A stretch of DNA of 64,000 nucleotides, from contig CM066736.1 in NCBI GenBank assembly GCA_033961575.1, positions 92,450,852-92,514,851 of the forward strand, given 5' to 3'. The notes under the pieces are model-generated. The model was not told where the DNA came from. It made no database searches and saw only the letters and a list, made by a program, of their open reading frames with translations. Numbering within the stretch: the stretch's first letter is position 1; the number at the start of each line of letters is the position of its first letter. Source of the DNA: Aselliscus stoliczkanus. Lineage: Eukaryota; Chordata; Mammalia; Chiroptera; Hipposideridae. The position numbers were made by a program, and so were the translations under genes. Below, one piece after another: positions 22,295-35,820 of this stretch.

Positions 22295-23989
22295 AAGGAT
22301 CTAAGCATTTTCGCATCTTCAGCTGGGATACAAAACCAGTGACTCTTTCAAAGGTCGATAGGGATAGTAATCATACACAACATGGAAGCATTAGGGGAAA
22401 CACTAGAGGTATAAAAGATAATAATGATGTATTGGAAAATAACATTGCTGCCTGAATAGAAAGCCAACTGTGTCTTGAATATCCTCTCATTCACAAATGA
22501 CCTTGCCCCAGCAGTCACTAACCGGACTGTTCCTATGGCACACTTGAGTAGCAATTAAAAAACAAACTGGTTAACAATGGGCTTGAGTCTGTACAATCTC
22601 CATCTCCAGGAGTGGCATTTAGAAGTGACTGCTAATATAACAGGCTGATGGGCCAATTCCTTCCCTGTAGATGAAATTAACTAGAATGGTTTGTGCCAGC
22701 CTCTGAAAGAACCACACGCCCTCATGTGAGAATCAAATACTTCCTGGGTTAAGGGGACTGGAGCAAGGGTAGAGCACCCTGGCAGGGGACAGAGGCCATC
22801 AAGAAGATCACTGCCCCTGGAAAAGGTATTTCAGGATATGTGCCCTTTGAATGCTATCTCCCAGATATCTCTAGAACAACCTGTAGATAAGATAAAACTG
22901 AGCTTATTGCTTGCCTGATAGTGGAAGGGAAAAAGGCAAAGTCTGATTTATGGAGATTTTGAAGTATGTTTTAAGGTTGGCCTTCCAGTGCGGCAAGGGC
23001 GATCAAATAGGCTGGGGAAGCATGGTTAGGATTGGGTAAAGATCATAATATAATAGTTTAGGTGTCCACAGAATGGTGAGGGTTTTGAGACTAGGGTTTA
23101 AAGAATCTTGGGGTGTAAACTGTTGATGCTTTCTAAGGAAGAATTGATAGTCTTTTGAGAAGTCCCTGTAATGAGCAATAATGTTATTTGCAACTTTTAT
23201 CTATCTTGGCAAGTGTCTCTCCTCCGGGAATAGTCAGGTTACATTAATGAAGACAATAGAATAGCAAAGTCAAGTTAATGTGGAGTGTATTCTGTAGACC
23301 ATGTTGGGGTAAATGGCTTTAGCTCTTATGCCCCGAGAACAAAAAGCAGGAGGAGAGCTGACAAGGACCTGTCCAGTTCTGCAGGCACCCACCCGGACAG
23401 CGTGCGTGTTTGTTCGTTGCCTCCCTGGTATTAACCCCCATTTCTGATGGCCCTGACTTCTGACTGGGGATTCTAGGAATCCTGGCTCCATCCTTGGCTC
23501 TAGGCCAAGACTTAGTCCCAGGTTAAACCAGTCAAGCCAACAGCTGGGATTAACACTGCTAAACTGATTTAGTCAGAGGGAATTAGAGAACGTTTGGTGT
23601 GACTGCTTGGAGGAAGACGCTCTTTCTTTCCTGTTGGGTGAAAACAAAGAAGCATATACCCTAGGAGCTGCTGTGGCCCTTTTAGACCTCTAAAGGAGCC
23701 AGACTTAGGTGAGGCCAACCCCATGGGTGGCATAATAGAGAGAGAAAAAGAATCCAGACCCTCGGCATATGGTTGAGCTACTGGAGCAAGCCTCTCCTGA
23801 GTGTAGTGTTACCTCTGGCCTTTATGAATATGCTTTATGAGCACCTAAGTTCCCTTTGTTATGTAAGCAAATGAGGTGGGATTGCTGTTGCTTGAAACAG
23901 AGAGAATACCTTCTCTGGGACGCAAGGGAACACCTGTCTCAAGTGGGATTCCCTTGGGGTGAAGAGAATCATTCCCAAAGCTGCCATGA

Positions 23990-24085
23990 GATCAACCCTT
24001 CTGTCCTGTTCACTATGGTATGTCCAGTACCTAACAAAGTACATGGCACATGGTAGATATTCAATAAAGTTTTCTTAATGCAACA
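23990..24085 (+). mobile_element. L2 3'-end fragment
   Basis: GTCCAGTACCTAACAAAGTA and GGCACATGGTAGATATTCAATAAA-like order match the L2 3' end in plus orientation. Short and old. Confidence 0.6.
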
Positions 24086-27000
24086 GATTATTGATGTTTG
24101 GTTAATTAGCTTGTGTGTTGAAACAATAGTGGCCAAAAGAAAGATTCTGCTCTTAATGACATGCAAGTAATGTCAAAAGTTAAAAGAAAAAAATATTTCA
24201 TTTTGCTTTGTATCTTATTTACCAAAGGAAAATTCATGGACTTCAGGGAGTGAAGGTCAGTGATATGACCCCCCCCAATCAACGTCTCCTACCATGTACT
24301 GCAATTCATTTGTTTAGAATGAAAGTGAAAATCTATACTCATTTAATAACAGTATTTTAGCAACTCTAACATTATCTTATAACCCTGTATGTATTATTTT
24401 TATTTATAAGCTAAAGTTCAATTATATGTTTAAAGTCTGTGATTAGTAGTGGTAGAGTTACATATTTTCCCCCATTTTAAAGTTCAAAACACGAAATGTG
24501 ATGACATTGATAATTGAAATGCTGAAAAATAAAGAAAGGGAGGTTTCTAAAAAGCCATGGGAGCTTTATAAATCACTGAGCATTTACATAATGCAATCTT
24601 AATTTCTAGGCGTAGGATGTACTGTCAGGAGTTGGGCTCAGATTATCAGAAAGAGAAGCAGTTATGAACAGGAAAACAAAGGCGTGATTTTTTTCCAATA
24701 TAGCTGAGGGTCTTAATGAAGTATGCTTAAATATTGTATGTATTGATAGTAAGTGAAAACGTTTGCTAGAGGAAGGTCATAAAATCAACCAGGAGAGCAA
24801 ATGCCATGCGAAGGGGTTAAGACTGACTAAACATCAGCAATGGGAACAGTGCCTAATGGAGTCTCTGAAGCGAGCATGGGGATGTGGATCCAGAGTGCTT
24901 TTTGTTGGGTTTTGTCTGCATTCTCCTTCATTGTGGACTGGAGTCAGGGTCACATCCAGGAGCAAAGCTGAATTAGAACCGACAACACCTGCTCACAAGG
25001 GGAAGATGGGCATGGAGGAATTGGCTGCAGAGGGCCCCAGGGAACCCATAACTAACGTATCGAGGCTGAGCATCAGGTGCTCCCATCCTCATTCTGGAAG
25101 CTTCCATGCAGGGATAGAGGGTGGGGCCCTCTAGTAGCAGCGACTACGGCCCCAGATCCAGCCTCTAACAAGGGACTCAAGAGTTGTGCAGGGGTCAGAG
25201 TGGGCTTCTGGTGTTAGAGTCTTCGTGACAGACTTTTAGGATTGAGGTGGATCCGAGCAGGCCCCCAGCTTGGCAGGCTGGGTCAGCCTGCTGGTGGAGG
25301 CAAAGGGTGTGGGAGTTAGACTCACTTCAGTGCACACGGTCGAGGAATGAGTTAACAGCCATGGCTCCTTGTATGGAAAATTGTATCACAGGACCCCGCA
25401 GCATGGCAGGGCAGCAGCAGGCCTGCAGGTCTATCTCTCCCCCTGGAGCCTGTAGGGTGAAGTCAACATTGTATTCCTAGGTGAGGAGCTGGGGGCGAGA
25501 GAATCTGATCATTTCACTTGCATTTAAAATGTTATGTCCCTAAAAGCTGCAGAATGTCCACTCCCTGCATTGGTACTCATGGCTGCCATCCTACTGCTTT
25601 AAAATAGTGTGACACTTCCAATACTCTTCAAGTATGGAACCAAAGTACCATGTGAATGTGGGCTTACCTAGAACTAACTCTTATATTAGGAATAAGGACC
25701 CAGGGATCCTTCCAGAGAAAGGGATAGTAACTCAGAGACACCCTACGATCCCAAGATAATGGGAAATCGGGGACACTGCTGTGCCCAGCAGAATCTAAGC
25801 CATTGCACACAGGGCCCCATCTGCTGCACCGCCAGCCCTCCTGCTGCTCTCACATGTCAATGGGCACGAAAGAGTTAAGAGCAAAGGCCTTGAGAAAACT
25901 GTGTTTTGTTTTGGGGAAATAGCTTTTAGCTCCAGTGGCTGCTGCCAGAGGAGATGCTTGAAAGCAAGAAAGGGAATAATAGGAAAGAAAAGGACTTTTG
26001 AATCATATGGAAGTCTTCGAGGACTCCTCAGCTTAGAAGACGTTCCTCTTACTGCTTCAAGCCAGTGCTTCTCTAAAGCCTGCAGCACAGGTGTAGCTTC
26101 CTTCACTGTCTTTACAGTTATTTGAGTTCATGGGAACCTAGTAGATGGCTCTACTGGGTGGGAATGGGCTTCCTCAATAGCAGAAATGGGCACAGGATAA
26201 TAATAGCAGTAGCCCTGGAAATGCAGCACTGAGCCCTGTGTAATAGACGATGCAGGTGGCTCTGAGCTTTAAGAGTCCTTGAGAAAATGTAAGCAAACTG
26301 CTATAACTCTTTGCTTAGTGCATCAGATACAAAGACCAGAGGGGACTCCATGAACCAGGGAATGATGGGGAATGAGGTCTATGAAAGAAGAAACAGATCT
26401 GGACCAGACTCAAGCCTTCACCCCATTCCCATCCAGAGAGAAGGGCTTGGAAGTTAAAGCCTGGGCCCCCTCCACTCTCACCCCCATTCCATGCCCCAAG
26501 AACATTGGGTGGCCTCCATTTCTAATGCCCTGTGTTGCTGAGTGGACATGCCTGCTGAGTAGTTGTTGAGTGGGGTGGGGTGGGAAGTTGTATAGAGGTT
26601 GTGGTTGAAGGAGCTGAAGAAAGAAGAAGTTTGAGAGAGAGAGAAGTGATACAGGGCAGCCAGCCACAGGGAAAGGAATTTGGTGGTCTGGTGGGAATGG
26701 CAGAGAGGGCTAGAGAGATAGAAGGTATTTAAAGGAGATTTGGAGTCACTTTTGCTGGCAGGAGACAAGGTGATCTCCATAGCTTCAGGAAATCTTCAGT
26801 AGGACTGACATGGATTTGCATTTGGATTGTATTATGAGAACTTGCTAAGTGACTCCTAGACGGGAGGTCCATGAAGGCCCTAGTAATTCTAGATTACTTG
26901 GAATCTGCTGTTCATATGCATCAAGATATTACAAATTTAAGTTAGTTCTTAGCAAATGTAAGCATACACCCAAAGGCTTAGCTTAGCTGTTTAACGCAGT

Positions 27001-27194
27001 GTGTGCAGTTTTTGGAGGATCTTTGTTGAACTCTTTCCTGAAGTCAAAACTAATTTGGAAATTGAATGTGTAAAACAGCTAAATGCAAGAACTTCAGTGA
27101 TCAAATCAGACAAAAGTTGAGGGGAACAAAATCAACTCATCCGAGAGGAAGGCATGCCCTGGTTAAACTCCCTGGTGGACTAGCCCAGCTGTGC

Positions 27195-27330
27195 TGCGTT
27201 AGTGTCTAACACAGAGGGAGTCTGACGCCTCCTCTGCCGCTGAGAGCTATGCACGGAGCAAGTCGCCTAATCCTCTGACGATCAGTTTCTTCCTCCATGA
27301 AAGGGGGCTATGAATACCTACTTTTAAAAA
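27195..27330 (+). mobile_element. Weak MIR fragment
   Basis: CTCTGCCGCTGAGAGCTATG, CAAGTCGCCTAATCCTCTGA and CAGTTTCTTCCTCCATGAAA follow MIR core order with heavy divergence. Confidence 0.45.
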
Positions 27331-27604
27331 CCCGTTTTAGTGTATCTAACTTAACACACCTTTGAAATAAACATAACCACCCTCAAGAGAGCACATACTC
27401 TTATTAACTAGCTTGTAGCCCAGTCTCCAGGCCTTCCTTTCTCCCACCTTCATGTAATCTTTCTTACATTCCCTCCTTAATTCCAAATGCCTAAAAGAAG
27501 CTGCAAAACTGTTTATCCTCTGGAGCATTTGAGATCTTGCTTTCTGGCAGTCATAGTCAGTTTGGCTCAAATAAACTCTTATAAAAATTCCCCCCCTAAA
27601 AAAA

Positions 27605-27700
27605 CTAATTGTGATGATAAAATTATATAACATATATGAAAGTACCTAACATAGTATCTAGCAGTGAAAGATGCTTAGTAAGTGTTGATTAAGTGGGAAA
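27605..27700 (+). mobile_element. MIR 3'-end fragment
   Basis: GATAAAATTATATAACATAT, AAAGTACCTAACATAGTATC and GATGCTTAGTAAGTGTTGAT resemble the MIR 3' end in plus orientation. A gap of about 275 bp separates it from the fragment at 27195-27330, so they may or may not be one element. Confidence 0.5.
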
Positions 27701-27850
27701 ATATAAGTCCATCCAGCTTTTTAGTCACTGATTTATGATGCTGCTTTTGTAGTGTTCAAGGAAAGATTACTTTCCTGGGGATATTCCAAGTTTGTCATTT
27801 CTCTGGCCAATGCTTCCCAGAGACTTAGATGTCAAGAACATAAGGCATAG

Positions 27851-28305
27851 GGCCGGCCGAGTGGCGCATTGGTTAAGCGCTGGTTTTGGGATGCCAGCGG
27901 CCCCGGTTCGGATCCCACATGAGGGCCAGTGACACTGCCCTCTACAGCTAACAACAGCTCCACCTGGAGCTGGGCTGTGCGAGCCCCGGTGATGGTGTGG
28001 GCTGCAGCCCCTGCTGCAGTGGGCTGCCATAGGCTACAGTGAGTGGCCCGCAGCCAGCGTGAGCGGCTGGCAGCCAAGCGTGAGCTGCCAATAGCCGCGG
28101 TGAGCGACATCCAGAGGCCAGCGACTGATCTGCCTCATCCGGGAAGAGCGCAATGACGATACCAACAGTGAAGCAATATCCTCCGCAACTAAACTGAAGA
28201 ACAAAAAAAAAAGACAGCAACTTGTCTGTTCCCCTTCCCCCCGATTCCCCAACGCTGTTCCCCTCCGCCAATTCCCCAATAAAATCTTTAAAAAAAAAAA
28301 AAAAA
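27851..28305 (+). mobile_element. Tripartite SINE: tRNA head, GC-rich middle, Rhin tail
   Basis: 455 bp flanked by a perfect 17-bp duplication AAGAACATAAGGCATAG (27834-27850 and 28306-28322), so it is young. The head is the T-type tRNA-derived unit with box A TGGCGCATTGG (27862-27872) and box B GGTTCGGATCC (27905-27915), ending GACACTGCCCTCTAC. About 240 bp of GC-rich sequence follows (27946-28188), resembling neither tRNA nor Rhin. The tail (28189-28290) is Rhin-like: CAACTAAACTGAAG, CAACTTGTCTGTTCCCCTTC, AATAAA at 28278-28283 and the pol III stop TCTTT at 28285-28289. An AATAAA plus TCTTT end puts it in the T+ class of SINEs, whose transcripts can be polyadenylated. Confidence 0.9.
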
Positions 28306-28860
28306 AAGAACATAAGGCATAGTACAGTATTTCATTAAGTTCCTGATTATATGTGGAATAGAGCTGTGTATCTCAAATGATCTTGACTATGATTTAGAGT
28401 AAGAAACACATTTTATGTCATAACACACAAAAATATAAAAACTGAAACTAAAGTTTTGTGAAATAATACACATACATATGATGCATTTTTTGAAACTGTT
28501 TTATATCATTAAAAAAAAATACTGTTCACAACCATTAAATTGATTTCCCAAACCCAATAATTAGACATAATCCACATTATGAACACCTGAAGTAAAGGAT
28601 GGGCACGTTTAGGGAGGCCAGTGTGATTTGGATGCAGTCTGAGAGTATTTGGAACCTGAAGGGAAATGTGGAATCATAACTAACTATATGCATTTTTAGG
28701 GCCATCCAAATGCTTTTTCTCCAAAAGACCAAAATTCTAGGCTTTTCATCACATCTATTTGTCAGGAAATAACGCCATTGCTTGGTTTTAGCTTCTCTGC
28801 ATAGTCTACTATATGCCTTGGCTGTGTTGTCACATTTGTATGAGCACAAATAGATTTTGG

Positions 28861-29369
28861 TTTTTTTTTAAGATTTTATTGGGGAATCGGGGGAGGGGAA
28901 CAACGTTGGGTAATTGGGGGAGGGGACCAGCCAAGTTGTTGTTCTTCAGTCTTCATTGTGGAGGGCACCAGTTGCCATCTGGCTTCCCATCAGCAGCGCA
29001 TGGCCTCTAAGCTCAAGGTGCTGTGTTCAATCTTAGTTGCGGGTTGGTGTAGCCACCATCCCATGCGGGAGTCGAACCCAACAGCCTTGTTATTAAGAGT
29101 GCACACACTATCCACTGAGCCATCTGGGCGGTAGCTCAGCTCAAGGTGCCGAGTTCACTCTTAGTTGTGGGTGGGCATAGCTCACCACTGAACAGGCAAT
29201 CTTGTTGTTACACCAGCTGAGCCATCCTGCCACCTGTTGGCAGCTCAGCGACAGCTCAGCTTGGGCACAGCATTCACTGACCCTTGTGGGAATCAACCCT
29301 GTGGCCCTGTTGCTCAGAGCACGTGCTGTAAGCCAACTCTTAACCAACTGAGCCACTCAGCTGGCCCCT
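28861..29369 (-). mobile_element. Rhin-type SINE, long form
   Basis: The minus strand reads GGGGCCAGCTGAGTGGCTCA through repeated tRNA-like units to CCCCAATAAAATCTT and an A-tail. AAATAGATT at 28848-28856 and 29370-29378 is a perfect 9-bp target-site duplication. Confidence 0.88.
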
Positions 29370-29574
29370 AAATAGATTATTTTTATCACAAATATTTAAC
29401 CTTCTGGTTTGGAGCTATGCTTAGCCTTACAAAGCTTGCACAGCACAGAGACACCAACTGTGTGTTTATAATTGAAGAAAAATGTGGAAAGCCATAGAAG
29501 GAAGGAGGAGGCGATTCTTGTTGGACGTGCGTATCACCCTATGGAAGAATTCCTGAGGTAACTGGACACCTTCA

Positions 29575-30110
29575 CTCCTGCCTGCTGCCAGGTACTATCC
29601 TAAGTGCTAAGGACCTAGTGCCCGCCTTCAAGCACTCTGATGGGGCAGTCTGACCGTCAATCGTGCAATCTGTGTTTTCAGAATTTGTATTGGAGCACAG
29701 ATGAGAGAGTTCCCAACCACCCATTGGGGGAAGGGTGGTGACCAGAGAGACACACTGACCCACTTGGGCTGGCTCTTGAAAATTAGTCGGAATCCTCCCA
29801 TTGAGTGAAGAGAAAAAGGAATTTTGAGGAGGAAGCATAACACGTTCAAAGGCAGGAAGGTATGAAAGAGGAGGGGTGGTGCCTGAGACCCCAAGGACTT
29901 CCACGGGGAATGAAAATGAGGCCAGAAAGGCAGCGAAAGGCTTCTTCAACCGTGATAAGGAATTTGAACTTTCTGCTGGGACAGTAAAGGAGCACCAGAA
30001 TGATTTTAAGAAAAGCATCAGCATGTGCTCAAATTTATATTTTAAATTTGACCAACTTTGACCAAATTTGACCAACTTCACGCTGACCAACTGGAGAAGT
30101 GTGGGCAAGA
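29575..30110 (-). mobile_element. L2 LINE fragment
   Basis: TGCCAGGTACTATCCTAAGT, CCGCCTTCAAGCACTCTGAT, GGAATTTGAACTTTCTGCTG and AGCACCAGAATGATTTTAAG keep the order of the complement of the L2 3' region. Strongly diverged. The 178-residue minus-strand open frame over it is incidental. Confidence 0.5.
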
Positions 30111-32929
30111 GGGGATGAGGCTGGACACAGAGGTAACTGTAGTGGTCAGGATGAGCCAGGCTCGCACCTGAAGCAGAGCGTAGAGGGGATGGGTGGGGAG
30201 GAATGAACGCCCTTGTAGAGGTTTGTGAGAGGTCGGGGGCAGGGTGGGGGCCAGGGTGAGAACCTGGCCTCTCTGTTGACAGATGGATGGTCCCGACATT
30301 TACTGTGGTACAGAACGGTAGAGAAGGGACAGGGTGTTCGGGGCAAGGTGAGGGAAGGGGATGCTGACGAGGAGAGAGGAGATTTAAGGAGTTTCAGGGT
30401 GTGCCAAGAGCAGTAGAATTTCACAGACGCTACCATTCGCCTATTACCTTCTGAAAGATGGTCTTCTAGAATATATACTGAGTTCACAACTAAGTTACTC
30501 AGACTGTAACCATCCACCCTCGTACAGAGATGCACACATGTTCTCCTATTGCCTACCCTTTTCTTAGCCGATAGTCAATCAGAGTCTATTCTGGGCCCAA
30601 GGCCATGTGAAGAAGGCAGATTTGTTCACCCAGTTTTTAAATGAAAATGCCTGTGCCCCAAATCTGCTGACAAAGGCCAATTAGCCTGAATTTTTAGCCC
30701 CAGATCCCTTGGGGGAGAGGTGTCAGAAACCTCTGAGCTTTACAGTCAAAAGCTCTCCCTGAATTACGGGAGGCTGCAGGTTTTCCCAAGTGGCCCATCT
30801 ATCAGTATGAGAGTCCAGACTCAGCTATGACCCTACAGGGAAGAGAAGGGACCTCGACTCAGACAGGTGGATTCTTTGCACCGCATCCCTCTCCCTGCCG
30901 AGGCCAAGAGTGAGGACTGAAGAAAAAAAAAAGATAAAAAAAAGCCTGGACAGCAGTCATCAAGGGAGCTCAGAGAGATGGGTGGCCTCCCGACAAGGAG
31001 GAGAGGAGGGCGCCAGGACTGGAGAGACAGCAGTAGAGCAGCTCTGTCCCAACACAGGCCAGGACGAAAGGAAGGCTTAGCAAAATCTGTTCAAACCAAA
31101 TTCAAATTAAACTAATATTTTTAAATCATTCCTCAACACTATACCCCATCCCTCAGCTATCCTTCCAAATTCTCAAATATCTTGAGAAAGTGAGCAAGCA
31201 CTCCTGTGTTTCTGGGCACACAGCATGGTTGGGCTGACTGCCCCGAGTTTCTGTGTCTCCCTGCCTTCGAGCAGAGCTGTCTCAGCACAGTGCTGTGGGC
31301 TCCGGTCGTATCTGGATTCGAGACAGACAAGTGCTGAGCAGTTAGGGTGAATGAGTGTAGACAACACCTGCAAGTTTCTTGGCTGAAAGGGGAAAGCAAG
31401 AGGTCAGTGGCTGGAAAAGGATGAAGGGTTTTGACAATGGGATTTTCTTTTTCAGAAGCAAGAAATTCAAGCATTTTTTTAGGCTGAGGAAAGGCTAGTA
31501 GGGAAGGGAAGTTTGAAGATACAGAAGAGAGAGGGGAGAACTGGTGTGTGGGCTTGACCCCGGAGGCACATGGCCCTGGACTTAGGCCCAGCTCGTCTCA
31601 CAAAGCACACGATGTGCTTCTTCCGCTTCAGGCATATCGTGGCTCCGTCTCAGCTCTGTGGCCTATGGAAGCAGATGTTCCCCACAGGCAGGGTTAGAAG
31701 TAGCCTTGTGCTGCTCTCACTATAAGGGCAGAGCACCCAGCATTTATACGATGCCTCCTTCCCACCTCTCCCAGCTACTGGAACCGAGGCCCCCACGATC
31801 ATCTGCCTCCTCTCTTCCCACATCCCTAGGTCCCCAGGTTTTCGATACATACTTCCCGTGTCCTGGAAGCAGCTCTGCCCTCTTCCAACCTGGCTCAGCC
31901 TTGAAAGGACCTTTTTCCTTACCTGGGCCTTTCAGATCCTGCTGGGCCTTTCATCAGCATTCAGACCCTGCTCTTATTCTTCCAGCAACTTTGATCACAT
32001 TGCGTAGAACAACTCAGCCTCTTCCCACTTCTCCGCTCTGCACTTTGCAACTAGCTGTACCCTCAGATCAAAGCTCCACTCCCTGTCAAACCATGCAGGG
32101 TTTGACACCTCCCATATTCCACCCCTGACTCTTGCATGGACATGCCACACCTCTGCTTAGACCTCATCTCTGATTTCAACATCGGCTGTTGTTGCAGAAG
32201 CATCTTCCTGCTAAGTCCTCTCCTCCCAGCTCTAATGTACAGCCCTACTTCCATTCACTTCCAGGAAGTCCAGCTGTGAACAGTCTTTGAGTATTTATTC
32301 CAAAATCCTGAAGGGCCCAACGCTGATGCGAGAGTCCACCCCTCACCATTCAGTATACAATCACTCGCTGTGCCCTTTTAGCTTCATCAGACAAACTCCA
32401 AGACATCCAGAGGGATGAAGCAGCCTGAAAAATGCTCCTAAAAACCCAGCTTAAATAGAAAGGACATAATTCAAGAAGAGAATGGAAAAACTATACAATC
32501 TAGGGGAAGCATGGAGATGTACACAATATAGAAAAGAAGGATCCGCTTTCATGATGGTGTGAGACACCCACTTAGAACCTGAAACCTAAACCTTCTCGGG
32601 AGGCTTCTTTTTTCCAGGAAACAAGGAAACAGAGGCTAAGGGGGCGGTCAGCATTGGAGCCTACGGTGGGCTGATAGAAAAGAGGAGCACGTGTGATCTC
32701 AGGTAGCCTGTGCGGATACCACAGGGGGTTAGCAGAATGTCCCTGCTGAGGGAGCATTACAGGTAGAGAGGCGATCCTCTTCTAAAGGAAAGCATCGCAC
32801 GGGTGCCGAGGCAAGCTCTCATTGTGAGGGAGGCACTCACCAAGGAAACACTTCCTGGAAGTCTTCTTTGGTGGAAAATAGGGGATCTGACAAATTCTTG
32901 AGTCACTTTGCTGGCAAGCTATACCAGTT

Positions 32930-33450
32930 AGAGTACTTCTGATGTAAAGAACAGAAATCCTGACACAAACTAGATTGAACAGTGAGAAATGTGTCATCCC
33001 GCTAAGGAGTTAGAAATAGGACGGGGTTCAGAGATTGCAGCTTCAGTGGTTAATGATGAGGCCGAGAACTCTGGATCTTCCCAGGCTGCTGAGCCATCGT
33101 TCCTTTGCGATTCATCTTCAGGTTGGTGGCAAGATGGACACAGTTCCAGGCATTGCATTCAGATATGAAAGAAACCAGAGGAAAGTGCACTTTTTGTAGC
33201 TCTCTATTAGAAGCAAGGAAAAAGCTCTTCAAGTCCCCATCAGACTTTCTCCTTACATGTCACGGCCTGAGGTATGCCAGTTTTTTAATCAGTCACTGGC
33301 AAAAGGAATGGGAGTATATGGGCCAGACAGGTCCAACTCTAGAGATGGCCCCCTGCCCCTGAGAAACCTAGGTGAATGGGGAGAGGTGGAAGCCTAACAA
33401 ATTCAGGGTTCACTTAGGAAGGATAATGGGTGCTGGGCAGGTAATTGCAA
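32930..33450. mobile_element. Old mammalian interspersed repeat, family not named
   Basis: The phrases GGTGGCAAGATGGACACAGT and GGATAATGGGTGCTGGGCAG belong to a repeat I recognise from many mammalian introns but cannot name. The open frames here are incidental. Confidence 0.35.
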
Positions 33451-33511
33451 TGTATTTTAAAAGACATCATCTGATTAATGTAGACAGTGAATACAGGTAA
33501 CAAAGCATATA

Positions 33512-33824
33512 CAGCTGACTTATGAGCAACACAGGTTTGAACTGCTCTGGTCTACTTATATATGGATTTTTTTCAATAAGTACTATAAATGTATTTTCCT
33601 TATGATTTTAATAACATTTTCTCTAGCTTACTTTATTGTGAGAATTCAGTATATAATACATATACAAAATATGTGTTAATCTGCTGTTTATGTTAATTGG
33701 TAAGGCTTCTGGTCGATAGCAGGCTATCAGTAGTTAAGTTTTGGGGGGAGAAAAGAATTACACAAGGATTTTCAATTGTAAAGGGGGTCAGTGTCCCGAG
33801 CTTCTATTGTTCAAGGATCAGCTG
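33512..33824 (-). mobile_element. MER2-type Tigger DNA transposon fossil
   Basis: Ends CAGCTGACTTATGAGCAACA and TTGTTCAAGGATCAGCTG form the terminal inverted repeat. The interior has ACATTTTCTCTAGCTTACTT, ATACAAAATATGTGTTAATC and GCAGGCTATCAGTAGTTAAG, typical of MER2. The left TA target is at 33510-33511; the right flank is CA. Confidence 0.85.
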
Positions 33825-35654
33825 CATATTTAATATAAGAAGGAGAAGGACAAGGCAAACATGTAGAAAAAACAAGAATCTTTGGAAAAATAGAAGTAAT
33901 TAGGCCCTTAGGAAAACTATCATATCGATTTTGGTAGCAAAAGAGATAATATTTGGATATGGTCAGATTCTACCATCAACTTTAGGATAAAGAGTTTTAA
34001 AAACTCAGAAGAAAAATAAAAGGTGAACATTTTTAATTGCTGGGAGCCTAGATGCAGAGACTCAAAATACTTGAAAAGCTCTTTAAAATGCTATTCTGGC
34101 TATACAATCAGAATGATAGTAGGAACAACAGTCATAGAAAGTCCTGATTACTGATATTATACATGGATCTGCACAAAGCAGGAAAAGAAAATAGTGAGGA
34201 AGATGCACTCCTGCCCTCGTCTTCCTCCCTAGTCTCTCTCAGCACCACCTCACCCCTATGCTCATCCTTTTGCTTCTCTGTAGCATTTCCACTCTCTAGA
34301 AATATAGAACTTGACCTGTCTCTCCACTTCTCTGGAGAGGCCTACTCCAGGCCTGCATGTGGTTCTCTATCTATGCTGGTTCTGATCCTCTGCCCAGCTT
34401 TCTTCAAGGAACTGGGCACTTGACACAGGGCCACTTATTTTTCACAACTGGGACACTTTGAGGAATTCACATAACAAACTTATTTCCATCAAAGCTTTGA
34501 TCACAAAACCTGAGGGAATGTGCCTTTCATATTCTCCTGGGCGAAGGATCTCCCAAAGCTACTGACACTCATAGCATCCCAGAGCGATCTGTGCCCTACC
34601 ACCTGGACCAGCTGGCCATGCCACGTCCACCAAGGCCCAAAGGCCTTCCCCTGATTTGAAGAACATTGTTTGCCAACCTCAAGCAGAATTCTTTCTTCAG
34701 ACTGATGAAAAACATCATCTCCTTGTCTGCTAGAGATTTCCATCTGACCTTCCAGCTGTGAGTCCTTCCATTCCCCTGATGTGTTCCCATAACAATTCAG
34801 TGCTCCATTATCTGCCCTCCTGGAAACAAACCATTTCTAGCCAATTCCAAAAGGCTCAAGCCGACATAGGCAACACAGGGCAGCAAATCAAGTCTGCATC
34901 CCACAGTTTGCCAGGCCAGCAGCCCTTGCTGAGAACCTCTGTAGGTGAGAGATGATGCTGGCAGGCAGTGGCTGGCCTGCATCCCCTGCCTCCTGTCTCA
35001 TCTCTGCGCCTGCCATCAGCATCTGCTCCAGGGAAAACGGACTGAAATAAGGAGCTGTTCTTGTACCGACCCCGTGCTCCACCAGCTTCCACACCTGTGG
35101 GGACCCTGAGAGTGAGGGCGTCCCTCCGTACTACTCTGGTCTGGTCTAGGCCCTCTCCCCGACGTGTGTAAGCCCACACCAGGATGGAAGATGGTGTCAG
35201 GCCTGACTTTCAGGACACTTGTCACTTTAAGAATGACAGCCAAAGCCCCAGGGGTAGGTTTGGAACTCCCTGGGGTGCTCAGCGCAGGGTTTGTGCTGCC
35301 AACACTGCCACTCTAGACTGTTTCACTTGGGACCCTGACATCAGCTCCTCTCTCCCCACACCTCTACCCCAGCACCAGCCTTTCTAGCTCCCCACTCAGA
35401 TTGGTCTCCCTCCTTTAGGACGCTGGGTTCATTGGCCTTCTGTCAGCAATTTTCTTCAGTCCTGGTGTTCTCAGTTTCCCCAAATATTCAATGGGTAAAT
35501 AGCTCCTTGCCTCAATACCAAACGATCCCCAAAAAGCAAATGGCCCTTTCCTGGGGCCTCTGCCATTGCTCTGTTACCCTTTGCTGCCCTCCTCTGGCCA
35601 TCATTGTCACTGCAGATAACCTTTCAGGGTTTTGATGGCTTTCACTGGTGTGCT

Positions 35655-35780
35655 TATTCAATAAACACTTATTTAGGGCCACTCAGTACTGTGCAATGTC
35701 TAGATACTGAGTATTTAGTGATAAAAATATGTGGTCCTTGCCTTCCAGGAGCACAGTCTAGTAAGAAGGGTGGGGGGGCG

Positions 35781-35820
<40 letters not shown>

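Noticed and set aside
27862..27915. tRNA gene-like box A and box B
   Set aside because: They belong to the head of a SINE that lacks a tRNA cloverleaf 3' half and has poly-A and target-site duplications. The same holds for the other SINE heads.
27948..28313. Minus-strand open frames shared by the loci at 27.8-28.3 kb and 38.3-38.8 kb
   Set aside because: The similar peptides arise because both loci are copies of the same SINE; GC-rich repeat sequence stays open by composition.
29572..30108. 178-residue minus-strand open frame
   Set aside because: It overlies a decayed L2 fragment and shows no conserved protein motif or exon borders.
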